A stretch of DNA of 64,000 nt from Sphingorhabdus sp. 109 (GCF_902506555.1 NZ_LR732707.1:892001-956000), one strand, 5' to 3'. Counted from the first letter of the stretch, positions 9,475 to 19,654 are shown. Numbers and translations are program-made. Notes: generated from the sequence alone by a model not told the origin.

Positions 9475-11130
9475 ATGAGTGAACGAGAGTCAATGCCTTA
9501 TGATCTGGTGATAGTCGGGGGTGGTCCCGCCGGTCTCAGTGCAGCCATAAGGTTCAAACAGATGGCCGACGAGGCAGGCAAGGACCTGTCGGTCTGCGTG
9601 TTGGAAAAAGGCTCCGAAATCGGCGCGCATATCCTGTCCGGCGCGGTGATTGACCCCAAGGGCCTAGATGAACTCTTCCCGTCATGGCGCGACGAAGATT
9701 GTCCGCTCGCGCAGACTCCGGTGACCGAAAACCATCACTGGATATTGACCAAGAAGAAAAAAATTTCGCTGCCCCATTTCATGACCCCGTCTTTCATGCA
9801 CAACAAGGGCACCTATACCGGTTCGCTCGGCAATCTGTGTCGCTGGCTGAGCGAGCGGGCCGAAAATATGGGCGTCGAAATCTTCCCGGGCTTCGCGGCC
9901 GCCGAAATCCTGTATAATGAGGATGGATCGGTAAAAGGCGTTGCCACCGGCGATATGGGCGTGGCACGGGATGGCAGCCACAAGCCGGATTATGAACCCG
10001 GTCTCGAACTGCACGCCAAATATACATTCTTTGCCGAAGGCGCGCGCGGCCATCTGACCAAGATTCTGAAAAACCAGTTTTCGCTGGATGCCGAAAGCGA
10101 GCCGCAAATCTATGGTCTCGGGATCAAGGAATTGTGGGATATCGATCCGGCCAAGCACAAGCCGGGCCGGGTGATCCACTCGCAGGGCTGGCCGCTCAGC
10201 GAAGGCGCCAATGGCGGCGGCTTTCTCTATCATCAGGCGGACAATCAGGTCGCGCTTGGCTTTGTCACCTGGCTGAATTACGAAAACCCCTATCTGTCGC
10301 CGTTCGAGGAAATGCAGCGCTGGAAGCAGCATCCCGAAATCCGCCAGATCCTGGAAGGCGGAAAACGCGTTTCCTATGGCGCGCGAGCAATCAACGATGG
10401 CGGCTTCCAAGCCGTTCCCAAGCTCTATTTCCCGGGCGGCGCCCTGATCGGCTGCTCCGCCGGCTTCGTCAATGTTCCGCGAATCAAGGGTACGCACACC
10501 GCCATGAAGACCGGAATGATGGCCGCAGAAGCTGCTTATGAAGCGATTGTGGCAGACCGCAGCAGCGACGAACTGACCGCTTATGGCGCGGCTTACGAAA
10601 ATAGCTGGGTCCGGGAAGAATTGCGCGTGGTGCGCAACGTATTGCCGGCGGTCGAGAAATATGGCGATTTCCTCGGCACGATCATTTCCGGCATCAACAT
10701 GTGGGCCGAGCATCTGAAGATCAAAATGCCGTTCACGATGAAATTGCACCCTGACTGGTCGCGATTGAAGCGGGCGGAACATTGCAATCCGATCGAATAT
10801 CCGAAGCCCGACGGGGTGATCAGTTTCGATCGTCTGTCGTCGGTATTCCTGTCGAACACCAACCATGAAGAAGACCAGCCGGTCCATCTGCAACTGAAAG
10901 ATCCCGATATACCGGTTAATGTCAATCTGCCGGTCTTTGCCGGCCCTTCGGCGCGCTATTGCCCGGCAGGCGTCTACGAATTTGTCGAGGACGAGGCCGG
11001 CAAGCCGAAATTCCAGATCAACGCGCAAAATTGCGTGCACTGCAAGACCTGTGATATCAAGGACCCGGCCCAGAATATCAACTGGGTGGTTCCGGAAGGT
11101 GGCGGAGGTCCAAATTATCCGAATATGTAG
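9475..11130 (+). CDS. Electron transfer flavoprotein-ubiquinone oxidoreductase
   Basis: A 551-residue membrane-associated flavoprotein that passes electrons from acyl-CoA dehydrogenases, through ETF, to ubiquinone. It has an N-terminal FAD site (V-I-V-G-G-G-P-A-G-L-S-A), a central quinone-binding region, and a C-terminal 4Fe-4S ferredoxin-like domain with C-P-A-G-V-Y-E and N-C-V-H-C-K-T-C-D-I-K. The frame is open about 90 bases further upstream, but the ATG chosen has a TAGGAAAAG ribosome site and gives the family length. It begins a long plus-strand operon-like run and fits the acyl-CoA metabolism at 39-48 kb. Confidence 0.95.
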   Translation: MSERESMPYDLVIVGGGPAGLSAAIRFKQMADEAGKDLSVCVLEKGSEIGAHILSGAVIDPKGLDELFPSWRDEDCPLAQTPVTENHHWILTKKKKISLPHFMTPSFMHNKGTYTGSLGNLCRWLSERAENMGVEIFPGFAAAEILYNEDGSVKGVATGDMGVARDGSHKPDYEPGLELHAKYTFFAEGARGHLTKILKNQFSLDAESEPQIYGLGIKELWDIDPAKHKPGRVIHSQGWPLSEGANGGGFLYHQADNQVALGFVTWLNYENPYLSPFEEMQRWKQHPEIRQILEGGKRVSYGARAINDGGFQAVPKLYFPGGALIGCSAGFVNVPRIKGTHTAMKTGMMAAEAAYEAIVADRSSDELTAYGAAYENSWVREELRVVRNVLPAVEKYGDFLGTIISGINMWAEHLKIKMPFTMKLHPDWSRLKRAEHCNPIEYPKPDGVISFDRLSSVFLSNTNHEEDQPVHLQLKDPDIPVNVNLPVFAGPSARYCPAGVYEFVEDEAGKPKFQINAQNCVHCKTCDIKDPAQNINWVVPEGGGGPNYPNM

Positions 11131-12787
11131 TCTCGGCCTATGGGCGCTGCTCGCCACCAGTCAGATTGCTGCACCGGCGCTTGCCAGTCGCGGCGACAGC
11201 ACCACGGGCCTCAATCGCTTTGTTGAAGCCAGACTGGCCGAGTCCGCCGATCAGAATCAGCTTGCGGCCGCCATCTACGCGGACGGTCTGAAGGAACAGC
11301 CGGACAACGAGTTGTTCGCTGGCAAAGCCTATGTTAGCGCCGTGGAAACGGGAGATTTCGATCTGGCCGTAAAAGCGGTCCGGGTCATGCAGTTGCGCGG
11401 TACGGTGGAGCCGGAAATGCCGCTGCTGCTCTATGCTTCGGCCTTTGCGCAGCGGGACTGGAATGGCGCCGATCTGGCGACTGTCGAGGCGGAATCACTC
11501 GGGAATTTTGCCTTTCTTGAACCGTTTCTGGCGGCTTGGCTGGAAACCGCAAGAGGGCGTGACGGGACCGCGATGCTTTCGCGAGCCAGAAGCAATGCGA
11601 CCGCCCGCTATTATCTCGAAGAGCAGTTGATCCTGCACAGCCTCGCCCGCCGACAGGAAGATGCCGCGCTCTCCTTGATCGCCGCTCTGGTCGAGCGCAA
11701 CGAAGCGCGGATGGCGCCGGTACGAATAATGGCGGCCCGACATTTCTGGGCGCGAAACAAACCGGAAGCGGCAAAGGAAATTCTGAAGCTACGGTCTACC
11801 GCGGCCGAGCAGAGATTATATCATCAGATCGAAACCGGGCTGAAAAAAGGCGTGGCCCGAAAAGTAACGGCAACCACCGGTCTGGCCTTCCTCTTCCAGC
11901 GGCTCTCGAGCGATCTGGCTGCGCAGCAAGCCAATTTTCTCTCGCAACTGCTCGCGCTGTCCGGCGCGCAGGTTGCCGGCAGGTCCGACTATGCCTGGCT
12001 GATGCTGGGCCGTGCCTATGCACTGGCCGAGAAGCACGATCTGGCGGCGGCGGAATATGCGCGGATTGGCAGCGACAGTCCCTATTTTCTCGTCGGACTG
12101 AGTTCGCAGATCGCCAGCTTGGTTGCCAACGATGATTTTGACGGAGCCAAGGCCCGGCTCGTGTCTGTTCTGGAATCGGATCCGGAGGCTCCCGAACTCC
12201 ATATGCTGCGCGGCCAGGTATTGCAGGCACAGGGTGACCATGTGGCGGCGGCGGATGCCTTTACCTCGGCCGTCCGGCTGGCGGAGCAGCAGAACCGCTC
12301 CGATCTGGTTCTCGCCAATTACTGGCTGGCACTGGGCGGCGCGCAGGAACAGGCCGGAATCTGGCCGGAAGGGCTGGAATCGCTGCGCAGGGCAAATGAG
12401 CTGCTGCCCAATTCCCCGACAATCCTCAATTATCTCGGCTATGCCCAGCTCGAACGGCGGGAGAACGAGAAGGAAGCGGTCGCTGCGATCAAGCAGGCGC
12501 ACGAATTGCGATCGAATTCGCCCGCGATCACCGATTCCCTCGGCTGGGCCTATTTCATTACCGGCGACCACCAACGGGCCGTTACCTATCTGGAAAGCGC
12601 TCTGGAAGGCCAGCCACAGGACCCGACGATCAATGAGCATCTCGGAGATGCCTATTGGACAGTCGGTCGGCTTTACGAGGCGCGCTATGCCTGGAAATCT
12701 GCAAAATTGTTCGCAGAAGACGAGGATGCACAGCGGCTTGCCAGCAAAATAGATATCGGTCTCCAGCCCGACCTCGTATCGCCCTGA
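11099..12787 (+). CDS. Secreted tetratricopeptide-repeat protein
   Basis: About 562 residues. A hydrophobic stretch ending in A-P-A-L-A looks like a signal peptide. The rest is helical repeat sequence, with clear TPR units in the last 150 residues (for example N-Y-L-G-Y-A-Q-L and D-S-L-G-W-A-Y-F-I-T-G). Such proteins usually act as scaffolds in envelope or export complexes; the partner is unknown. The start is uncertain: the GTG used here lies inside the end of the ETF-QO gene (32-base overlap) with a GGAAG too close to it, and no better start keeps the signal peptide. It ends in a TGATG junction with ispE. Confidence 0.75.
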   Translation: MAEVQIIRICSLGLWALLATSQIAAPALASRGDSTTGLNRFVEARLAESADQNQLAAAIYADGLKEQPDNELFAGKAYVSAVETGDFDLAVKAVRVMQLRGTVEPEMPLLLYASAFAQRDWNGADLATVEAESLGNFAFLEPFLAAWLETARGRDGTAMLSRARSNATARYYLEEQLILHSLARRQEDAALSLIAALVERNEARMAPVRIMAARHFWARNKPEAAKEILKLRSTAAEQRLYHQIETGLKKGVARKVTATTGLAFLFQRLSSDLAAQQANFLSQLLALSGAQVAGRSDYAWLMLGRAYALAEKHDLAAAEYARIGSDSPYFLVGLSSQIASLVANDDFDGAKARLVSVLESDPEAPELHMLRGQVLQAQGDHVAAADAFTSAVRLAEQQNRSDLVLANYWLALGGAQEQAGIWPEGLESLRRANELLPNSPTILNYLGYAQLERRENEKEAVAAIKQAHELRSNSPAITDSLGWAYFITGDHQRAVTYLESALEGQPQDPTINEHLGDAYWTVGRLYEARYAWKSAKLFAEDEDAQRLASKIDIGLQPDLVSP

Positions 12788-13641
12788 TGTCCGGCTCAGA
12801 ACGGGATGGGCCGGATCGGGAAACGGCCTATGCAAAAATCAATCTTGCGCTGCATGTCCGCAGGCGGCTGCCCGACGGCTATCACGAACTGGAGACGATA
12901 TTTGCCTTTCTCGATCAGGGAGACAGGATTTCGGTGGGTCCGGGCGAGGGTATCAGTTTGCAGATCGATGGTCCTTTTGCGGACGGTTTGAGCGCGACCG
13001 ACAATCTGGTTATACAGGCGGCAAACCGGCTCGCGCAGCACGCAGATATGAAGCGCGGGGCCCGTCTGCATCTCGACAAGCAGCTGCCGGTTGCGTCCGG
13101 AATCGGCGGAGGATCGGCCGATGCCGCAGCGACGCTGCGGTTGCTCAACCGCTTCTGGGGGCTTGGGCTGTCGCCAGAAGAACTGGCGGTTGTGGCGCGG
13201 CCGCTCGGCGCCGATGTCCCGGCCTGCGTCGCCAGCAAAACCTGCCGCGGCACGGGTATCGGCCAGGATCTGGAGCCGATTGTCGATGATGATCTGCGCG
13301 GTACCGACGTGCTGCTGGTCAATCCTCTGGTCCCGGTGCCTACAGCGGACATATTTGCGGCCTGGGACGGTGTGGATCGCGGCGCCCTTTCGGGTGGACC
13401 GCTGATCGCCTCGGCCCGCAAAGGCAGAAATGACCTGCAGGACCCGGCCGCGGCGCTGGTATCGGAGTTGACGGCAGTCCTTCAGGCGCTGGAACATTGC
13501 CGGCCGGTGCTAGCCCGTATGTCGGGATCGGGTGCAACATGTTTTGCCTTGTTTGATTCAACCACCGAAGCCAGAAAAGCAGAGAGCCACTGCCGCAAGA
13601 CGATGGACCGAATATGGACGATGATTGGGAAAATCCGGTGA
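12787..13641 (+). CDS. ispE: 4-diphosphocytidyl-2-C-methyl-D-erythritol kinase
   Basis: A 284-residue GHMP kinase that phosphorylates CDP-methylerythritol in the MEP pathway of isoprenoid synthesis. It shows A-Y-A-K-I-N-L-A-L-H-V near the start, L-P-D-G-Y-H-E-L, the ATP-binding P-V-A-S-G-I-G-G-G-S-A-D-A-A-A loop, L-G-A-D-V-P-A-C and a C-terminal M-S-G-S-G-A-T-C-F. The ATG overlaps the stop of the TPR gene by one base. The next gene begins inside or at its stop codon. Confidence 0.96.
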   Translation: MSGSERDGPDRETAYAKINLALHVRRRLPDGYHELETIFAFLDQGDRISVGPGEGISLQIDGPFADGLSATDNLVIQAANRLAQHADMKRGARLHLDKQLPVASGIGGGSADAAATLRLLNRFWGLGLSPEELAVVARPLGADVPACVASKTCRGTGIGQDLEPIVDDDLRGTDVLLVNPLVPVPTADIFAAWDGVDRGALSGGPLIASARKGRNDLQDPAAALVSELTAVLQALEHCRPVLARMSGSGATCFALFDSTTEARKAESHCRKTMDRIWTMIGKIR

Positions 13642-14366
13642 CCGAAGCATTCGAAATTTCTGGCGTGCCCTCCGAAGGCGGCGTTCTGCTGCTGGTTGAT
13701 CATGCCTCCTGCCACGTCCCCGACGATATCGATCTCGGTATTCCGCCACAATATGCCACGGACCATATCGCCTATGATCCCGGGATCGCACCGATAGCCC
13801 GGTTGATGACCGAGCAGGGAGGCTATCTCGCCGTTCTCAGCACGGCTTCCCGGCTTATCGTCGATCTCAACCGCTATCCCGATGAACCAGCCGTCATCGT
13901 GGAGCGCAGCGACGGCGTTGAAATCCCGGGCAATCGTCTTTCCGAAGCGGAAAAACGGGCGAGGCTGGATCGCTTCTTCACGCCCTATCATGACCGGGTG
14001 GCGGCGCTGATCGCCGACCTGAAGCCGGTGCTGGTGGCTTCGCTGCACAGCTTTTCGCCGGTGCTGCGGACCAATCCGCAGCTGAAACGTCCGTGGGACA
14101 TCGGTATCATGTATAATGATCATCAGACGGCCCCGCGCCTCGCGCTCCAGTATCTCGGCGAGGAGGAGGGCTTGATCGTCGGTGACCAGATGCCGTATTC
14201 GGGCAAGGATCTCAACGCGACGATGAACCGGCAGTGTGAAACCGTCGGCCAGCCCTATATCGGGGTCGAAGTCCGTCAGGACCTGATCCGGGAAGAGACC
14301 GGACAGCGGCGATTTGCCGATATTTTATTGCGTACGTGCGATAAAATAAGAACGGCTCTTGCTTAA
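13638..14366 (+). CDS. N-formylglutamate amidohydrolase family protein
   Basis: About 242 residues of the FGase family, with [12 protein letters not shown] near the start (metal ligand region), [17 protein letters not shown] and W-D-I-G-I-M-Y-N. Classical members hydrolyse N-formylglutamate at the end of histidine degradation, but no hut genes are nearby and many members have other amide substrates. The GTG start overlaps the ispE stop as GTGA and has GGGA at 13627-13630 with seven-base spacing. An ATG at 13614 in the same frame is the alternative and would add eight residues. Confidence 0.8.
   Translation: MTEAFEISGVPSEGGVLLLVDHASCHVPDDIDLGIPPQYATDHIAYDPGIAPIARLMTEQGGYLAVLSTASRLIVDLNRYPDEPAVIVERSDGVEIPGNRLSEAEKRARLDRFFTPYHDRVAALIADLKPVLVASLHSFSPVLRTNPQLKRPWDIGIMYNDHQTAPRLALQYLGEEEGLIVGDQMPYSGKDLNATMNRQCETVGQPYIGVEVRQDLIREETGQRRFADILLRTCDKIRTALA
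14321..14348. repeat. AT-rich palindrome at the 3' end of the FGase-like gene
   Basis: Arms TATTTTATTGC and GCGATAAAATA (one mismatch) surround a GTACGT centre. The site lies within the last codons of the FGase-like gene and about 70 bases before ilvD. It could be an operator or promoter element for ilvD, or coincidence. The base composition is strikingly AT-rich for coding sequence here. Confidence 0.4.
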
Positions 14367-14418
14367 CCGGCGGACTTTTGGAAGGACGATCCGGAAATTG
14401 CCATATTGGAAAGCCAGA

Positions 14419-16140
14419 ATGACCAACAGATTCGATAAATCCCGTTTGCCCAGCCGTCACGTCAGCGTCGGTCCCGAACGCGCGCCCCAGCGCAGCTATT
14501 ATTATGCCATGGGAATGACCGAGGAAGATATCGCAAAACCTTTTGTCGGCATCGCTTCCGCGGGGAACGACAGCGCGCCCTGCAACACATTGCTCGACGG
14601 TCAGGCCGATATCGCGCGTGAAGGCGTGATCGAAGCCGGCGGAACCCCGCGCCGGTTCAACACCATCACGGTCACCGACGGCATTGCCATGGGCCATCAG
14701 GGCATGAAAGCTTCGCTGGTGTCGCGCGAAGTGATTGCCGACAGCGTTGAGCTCAGCGTTCGCGGCCACTGCTATGACGCGGTGATCGGCTATGCCGGCT
14801 GCGACAAGAGCCTGCCCGGCATGATGATGGCGATGCTGCGGCTCAATGTGCCGTCGATTTTCGTCTATGGCGGCTCGATCCTGCCCGGACGCTTCCACGA
14901 CCATGATGTAACGGTCGTCGACGTGTTCGAAGCGGTCGGTCAGCACAGCGCCGGCAATTGCCCGCTACAGGAACTGATCGAACTGGAAAAAGTCGCTTGC
15001 CCCGGACACGGCGCTTGCGGCGGCCAGTTTACCGCCAACACCATGGCCTGCGTCGCCGAGGCCATCGGCCTGTCGCTGCCGAACAGCAATATGGCACCCG
15101 CTCCCTATGAAACCCGCGACGATATGGCGCGGGCCGCGGGCCGGCAGATCATGAACCTGATCGAGCTCAATTTGCGGCCGCGCGATATCTGCACCCGCGA
15201 TGCCTTCATCAACGCCGCCCGCGTGGTCGCCGCCACCGGTGGCTCGACCAATGCGGCTCTTCATCTGCCGGCCATGGCCAGCGAGGCGGGTATAGATTTC
15301 GACCTGTTCGACGTCGCGGAAATCTTCAAGACCACCCCCTATCTGGCGGACCTCAAGCCGGGCGGCAAATATGTCGCCAAGGACATGCACGATGCCGGCG
15401 GCGTCTACATGCTGATGAAGACGATGATGGACAATGGTCTGATCAAGGGCGACTGCATCACCGTGACCGGCAAGACCCTGGGCGAGAATATCGAGGAAAT
15501 CGTCTGGAACCCCGACCAGAAGGTCATCTACGACGTGCAGCACGCGATCACCCCGACCGGCGGCGTTGTCGGTCTGCGCGGTTCGCTGGCGCCAGAAGGC
15601 GCGATCGTCAAGGTCGCCGGCATGGCACGCCTGCAGTTCCGCGGTCCGGCCCAAGTCTTCGAGTGCGAGGAAGATGCTTTTGAAGCCGTTGAAGACCGGA
15701 AGATCAAGGAAGGCGCTGTCGTCGTTATCCGCAACGAAGGGCCGAAAGGCGGCCCCGGCATGCGGGAAATGTTGGCCACCACCGCCGCGCTCTATGGTCA
15801 GGGCATGGGCGAGAAAGTCGCGCTGATCACCGATGGCCGCTTCTCGGGCGCCACTCGCGGTTTCTGCATTGGCCATGTCGGACCGGAGGCGGCCGATGGC
15901 GGACCTATCGGCCTGATCGAGGATGGCGACATGATCAATATTGACGCCGAGAAGGGCCTTATCGATCTGGAAGTCGACGAGGCGATATTGACCGAGCGGC
16001 GGAAAAACTTCACGCAACGCGAAAGTGATTATGGTTCGGGGACCTTGTGGCGCTATGCCCAGAATGTAGGACCGGCCTATAAGGGCGCGGTTACCCATCC
16101 GGGAGCCAAAGCGGAAAAACATGTCTATGCGGATATCTAG
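14419..16140 (+). CDS. ilvD: Dihydroxy-acid dehydratase
   Basis: A 573-residue iron-sulfur enzyme that converts 2,3-dihydroxyisovalerate and 2,3-dihydroxy-3-methylvalerate to the 2-keto acids in valine and isoleucine synthesis. Cluster-ligand segments are visible: A-P-C-N near residue 54, G-C-D-K-S-L-P-G, and [24 protein letters not shown] is near the C terminus. The ATG chosen has TTGGAAAG just upstream; an in-frame start at 14359 would add 20 unrelated residues. The following lipoprotein gene overlaps its end. Confidence 0.96.
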   Translation: MTNRFDKSRLPSRHVSVGPERAPQRSYYYAMGMTEEDIAKPFVGIASAGNDSAPCNTLLDGQADIAREGVIEAGGTPRRFNTITVTDGIAMGHQGMKASLVSREVIADSVELSVRGHCYDAVIGYAGCDKSLPGMMMAMLRLNVPSIFVYGGSILPGRFHDHDVTVVDVFEAVGQHSAGNCPLQELIELEKVACPGHGACGGQFTANTMACVAEAIGLSLPNSNMAPAPYETRDDMARAAGRQIMNLIELNLRPRDICTRDAFINAARVVAATGGSTNAALHLPAMASEAGIDFDLFDVAEIFKTTPYLADLKPGGKYVAKDMHDAGGVYMLMKTMMDNGLIKGDCITVTGKTLGENIEEIVWNPDQKVIYDVQHAITPTGGVVGLRGSLAPEGAIVKVAGMARLQFRGPAQVFECEEDAFEAVEDRKIKEGAVVVIRNEGPKGGPGMREMLATTAALYGQGMGEKVALITDGRFSGATRGFCIGHVGPEAADGGPIGLIEDGDMINIDAEKGLIDLEVDEAILTERRKNFTQRESDYGSGTLWRYAQNVGPAYKGAVTHPGAKAEKHVYADI

Positions 16141-16564
16141 TGCTGTCGCCTTCGCGTTATTGTTGACTGCTTGCGACAGCAGGCCGGACAATGCTGTGCT
16201 TGCCGAAGCAGAGCAGCGAGCGGCTGCACAAGCCGGAGAAGACGGAAAAATCAGTTGCGCCATCGATGGTGCAACCGATTTTACCCGCGACTGCCTGATT
16301 GAACGGCTGAGCGGTGAAAATGGCGTCACCATGATCATCCGGCACCCCGACGGCGGTTTCCGTCGATTCAATGTGCTGACCGACGGTCATGGCTTGGAAG
16401 CCGCGGACGGTTTTGACAGGGCGCGGATCATGATTGTTGAAGATGGCAAGATCCAGGTCAGCGTCGGACCCGACAAATATCTGTTGCCCGCACAGATCAA
16501 GCCGAACGCTGGTGCAGAAGGGCCCACCGACAGCCAGGAAGAACCGGCGCCAGCCGGAAGCTAG
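16121..16564 (+). CDS. Putative lipoprotein of unknown function
   Basis: 147 residues. A signal sequence ends in the lipobox L-L-T-A-C, with Cys18 as the expected lipid-modified residue, so it should be anchored in the inner or outer membrane. The mature part has three scattered beta-type segments, one of them [10 protein letters not shown], and a Pro/Glu-rich tail. I do not recognise the fold. The start lies 20 bases inside ilvD; a second ATG two codons later is equally possible. It is followed nine bases later by nnrED. Confidence 0.75.
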   Translation: MSMRISSAVAFALLLTACDSRPDNAVLAEAEQRAAAQAGEDGKISCAIDGATDFTRDCLIERLSGENGVTMIIRHPDGGFRRFNVLTDGHGLEAADGFDRARIMIVEDGKIQVSVGPDKYLLPAQIKPNAGAEGPTDSQEEPAPAGS

Positions 16565-16572
16565 AGACAGGC

Positions 16573-17976
16573 ATGATCAATCAGGGGAATATATTGACCG
16601 CCGCTGAAATGAAGCGTGCGGAACAGAAGCTGATCGACTCCGGCGTTAGCGTTGACGAACTGATGCGCCGCGCAGGGCAAGGCGCCGCGCAGATGATCTG
16701 GCGCGTTGCCGCCGATATGCCGACTCTGGTGCTTTGTGGTCCGGGCAATAATGGCGGAGACGGCTATGTGATCGCGGAATGGCTGCGGGATAAAGGCGTT
16801 GAAGTCCGCATCGCCGCGGCGGCTGATCCGACAACCGACGCCGCGCGCCATGCCAAATCGCTTTGGCATGGGGAAACCGTCTTGCTGGAAGAGGCACAAC
16901 CCGCCGCGCAATTTGTCGACTGTCTCTTCGGCACCGGATTGACGCGCGCCATTGGTGATGGCTGGTTCAGCGATTTCAGCCGCCTGTTTGCCGGTGCGAA
17001 ACGTCGGGTTGCGATCGATTTGCCCAGCGGCGTTGAATCCGATCACGGTCTATTGCTCAATGACCTTCCGGCTTTTGATATGACCGTCACGCTCGGGGCG
17101 TATAAACCTTCCCATTATCTGGAGCCGGCACGGTCGAAAACGGGCCATCTGGTCGGGATCGATATCGGCATCACGGCGGATAGCAATCTCGAAATATTGC
17201 CAAAGTCGCAGATGTCCGGGCCGACTTCACAGGATCACAAATATAGCCGTGGCCTGGTAGGCGTAGTCGCTGGTGCGATGCCCGGCGCCGCGCAACTCAC
17301 AGCGCTAGCCGCCCAGAAATCCGGAGCCGGTTATGTCAAAATATTCGCCGCAGCCGGCTTTCCTTCTCCCCATTCCAGTATCGTGGTCGAGACCGTGGAA
17401 GATAGCGCCGACCTGCAGCAAAAGCTTTCCGACCCGCGCATCTCCGCGATCGTAGTCGGCCCCGGTCTGGGTCGCGATGATCAGGCGAGGGAGCTGCTGG
17501 GTGCCGCATTGGCAGCCGATGCACCGCTGGTCCTCGATGCTGATGCGCTAACCGTCGCCGGAACGGAATTTTCCGCGCTGGTGAAGAATCGTAATGCCGG
17601 GACGATCGCGACTCCCCATGCCGGCGAATTTGCCTCACTGACGGGGCGTGCACCCGAACATAAAATCCAGGACAGCTGTCAGCTCGCGCATGAGTCAGGA
17701 TGCAGCATTTTGTTGAAGGGAGCAGACACGGTGATCGCCAGTACCGAGCGCGAGGTATCTCTGTCGGCACAGGACTGTCCATGGCTCTCCACGGCGGGCA
17801 CCGGTGACATATTGGCCGGGATCATCGCAAGTCGCTTGGCAACGGGCCTTGGTGCTTATAAGGCAGCCTGCGAAGGCCAGTGGCTGCACAGCCGGGCCGG
17901 ACAACTGGCGGGCCCGGCCTTCACGCCGGAAATGCTTGTCGACCAGATCCCCGCCAGCTTGCAGGAATGTTTATGA
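16573..17976 (+). CDS. nnr: Bifunctional NAD(P)HX epimerase / ADP-dependent NAD(P)HX dehydratase
   Basis: 467 residues carrying two repair activities for hydrated NAD(P)H. The N-terminal YjeF_N domain (about 1-210, with C-G-P-G-N-N-G-G-D-G-Y at 55-65) interconverts the R and S forms. The C-terminal carbohydrate-kinase-like domain (about 220-467, with A-T-P-H-A-G-E-F and G-T-G-D-I-L-A-G-I-I-A) dehydrates the S form using ADP. The fused form is the usual bacterial arrangement. Its stop forms an ATGA overlap with the methyltransferase gene. Confidence 0.95.
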   Translation: MINQGNILTAAEMKRAEQKLIDSGVSVDELMRRAGQGAAQMIWRVAADMPTLVLCGPGNNGGDGYVIAEWLRDKGVEVRIAAAADPTTDAARHAKSLWHGETVLLEEAQPAAQFVDCLFGTGLTRAIGDGWFSDFSRLFAGAKRRVAIDLPSGVESDHGLLLNDLPAFDMTVTLGAYKPSHYLEPARSKTGHLVGIDIGITADSNLEILPKSQMSGPTSQDHKYSRGLVGVVAGAMPGAAQLTALAAQKSGAGYVKIFAAAGFPSPHSSIVVETVEDSADLQQKLSDPRISAIVVGPGLGRDDQARELLGAALAADAPLVLDADALTVAGTEFSALVKNRNAGTIATPHAGEFASLTGRAPEHKIQDSCQLAHESGCSILLKGADTVIASTEREVSLSAQDCPWLSTAGTGDILAGIIASRLATGLGAYKAACEGQWLHSRAGQLAGPAFTPEMLVDQIPASLQECL

Positions 17977-19181
17977 CCGCGACCGCCGATCCAGACCTGA
18001 TCATTCGCGTTGCCGCGAAGGGGGACGGCGTGACTGCCGATGGCCGCCATATTGCCTTTTCCGCACCGCTCGACCGGCTGAACGAAGATGGTGGCCTGAT
18101 CAAGGGACCGCATCATGTCGAACCACCCTGTCAGCATTTCCAGTCCTGCGGCGGTTGCAGCCTGCAACATCTCGATGCCGAGAGCTACGCCCGCTTCCTC
18201 ACCGAGCGCGTGGCCTATGCGCTGGAAGGACAGGGGGTGGTCGCCGGAAAGCTCCACCCGCCGCAAATTTCGCAACCCAGAAGCCGCATTCGCGCCAGCC
18301 TGCGCGCGGCCAAGCTCGGCGACCAGTTCAAGCTGGGGTTCAGCGGTGCGGGCAGCCACAGGATTGTCGATCTAAAGCAATGCGAGATTATGGCGCCCGA
18401 GCTGATGGCGCTACTCCCGCCGCTTCGGAGCTTTCTCAAGAAAGCGGCCCGCCGTAAACATGACATGAATATCGAAATGACCCTGATCGACCAGGGCATT
18501 GACCTGCTGATCAGCAATTACGAACCGGAAGGTCTGGAGCAGCGCGAAGCGCTATCGGCCTTTGCCCAGAAAAACGGCCTGGCGCGCCTGTCGGTCGATG
18601 GCGGCTATGGTCCCGAAACCCAGTGGGAACCGGAACCGGTGACGGTCACGCTGGGTGGCACTGTGGTCGGTTTTCCGCACAGCAGTTTCCTTCAGCCGAC
18701 ACGGGAAGGCCAGCAGGCGCTGGTCGCTGCCATGCGGGAAACGGTTGGCGATGCGCGTCTGGTTGCGGACCTGTTCGCCGGACTGGGTACGTTCACGCTT
18801 GCTCTGGGCCCGGACCAGAAAGTCTATGCCGCCGAGGGCGCGCGCGATGCCATCGGTTCGCTGAAAATGGCGGCCAACCATTCGACTCGACAGATTTTCT
18901 GCGAGCATCGCGATCTGTTCCGGCGACCGCTAAGCGTCGAGGAACTGAACCGCTTCAATGCCGTCATTCTCGATCCGCCGCGGGCCGGCGCCCGCGACCA
19001 GATATTGCAACTGGCTCAGTCCGATGTCGCGAAAATCTGCTATATCAGCTGCAATCCGGCCAGTTTCGCCCGCGATGCGAAGCAACTGTGCGACGCCGGC
19101 TACAAGCTCGACCAGGTCTGGCCGGTGGGCCAGTTTCTCTGGTCGACCCATGTCGAGCTTGTCTCCAGCTTCAGCCGCTAG
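17973..19181 (+). CDS. Class I SAM-dependent RNA methyltransferase (TrmA/RlmD family)
   Basis: 402 residues related to the 5-methyluridine methyltransferases of rRNA and tRNA. Cysteines 53, 59 and 62 (C-Q-H-F-Q-S-C-G-G-C) form most of the iron-sulfur site typical of the family, with a fourth near residue 120. The SAM region holds D-L-F-A-G-L-G-T-F and the catalytic segment I-S-C-N-P-A-S-F-A-R-D near the C terminus. Which RNA base is modified cannot be told. The ATG is fixed by the ATGA overlap with nnr and an AGGA six bases upstream. Confidence 0.9.
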   Translation: MTATADPDLIIRVAAKGDGVTADGRHIAFSAPLDRLNEDGGLIKGPHHVEPPCQHFQSCGGCSLQHLDAESYARFLTERVAYALEGQGVVAGKLHPPQISQPRSRIRASLRAAKLGDQFKLGFSGAGSHRIVDLKQCEIMAPELMALLPPLRSFLKKAARRKHDMNIEMTLIDQGIDLLISNYEPEGLEQREALSAFAQKNGLARLSVDGGYGPETQWEPEPVTVTLGGTVVGFPHSSFLQPTREGQQALVAAMRETVGDARLVADLFAGLGTFTLALGPDQKVYAAEGARDAIGSLKMAANHSTRQIFCEHRDLFRRPLSVEELNRFNAVILDPPRAGARDQILQLAQSDVAKICYISCNPASFARDAKQLCDAGYKLDQVWPVGQFLWSTHVELVSSFSR

Positions 19182-19222
19182 CTACGCCTGCAAGGGCTGG
19201 TCCGCTCCAGCCATCACCTCGT

Positions 19223-19654
19223 CTAATGGAAGACCGCGATAGCTGCGTGAATTGCCAGCGCGATAATGCACAGGCTCGACAGGGCAAATAATATGAACCG
19301 GAAAAGCACGCGGTTGACGGTCACCTGTACCAGACTGTGCAACACGCGCAGGGCAACATAGGCCCAGGCAATGGTCTGGTTCAGTCCATAATCCTGTCCC
19401 GAAAGGATCAAAACAACACAAATTGCATAAAAAAGCGTCGGTTCTGTCAGCAAATGGTTATAATTATGCGCTTTCCACTGCACGTCCGGCGGCAGCAATT
19501 CGTCGAGATCACCACCTTTGCCACCGACCAGATTGGCGGTGTCGATCTTGGCCTTGTTCATCGCCGGAATCCGCGTGACATACATCCACAGCCAGATCAG
19601 CATGGTCCACAAAATGAGCGCAACCATCGGTTGCAGCAAGGGGCTGTTGTCCAT
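19223..19654 (-). CDS. MAPEG-family membrane protein (copy 1)
   Basis: 143 residues with four probable membrane helices and the signature K-A-H-N-Y-N-H-L-L-T-E-P-T-L-F-Y of membrane-associated proteins in eicosanoid and glutathione metabolism. Bacterial members are often glutathione transferases or peroxidases, but many are uncharacterised. A strong GGGAGGA precedes the ATG. A paralogue lies immediately upstream on the same strand; the pair likely arose by tandem duplication. Confidence 0.88.
   Translation of the reverse strand: MDNSPLLQPMVALILWTMLIWLWMYVTRIPAMNKAKIDTANLVGGKGGDLDELLPPDVQWKAHNYNHLLTEPTLFYAICVVLILSGQDYGLNQTIAWAYVALRVLHSLVQVTVNRVLFRFILFALSSLCIIALAIHAAIAVFH

Noticed and set aside
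14965-16371. Minus-strand frames of 390-490 codons antisense to ilvD, ahcY and ETF-QO
   Set aside because: Each mirrors a conserved gene on the other strand and none shows a recognisable domain, so they are shadows.
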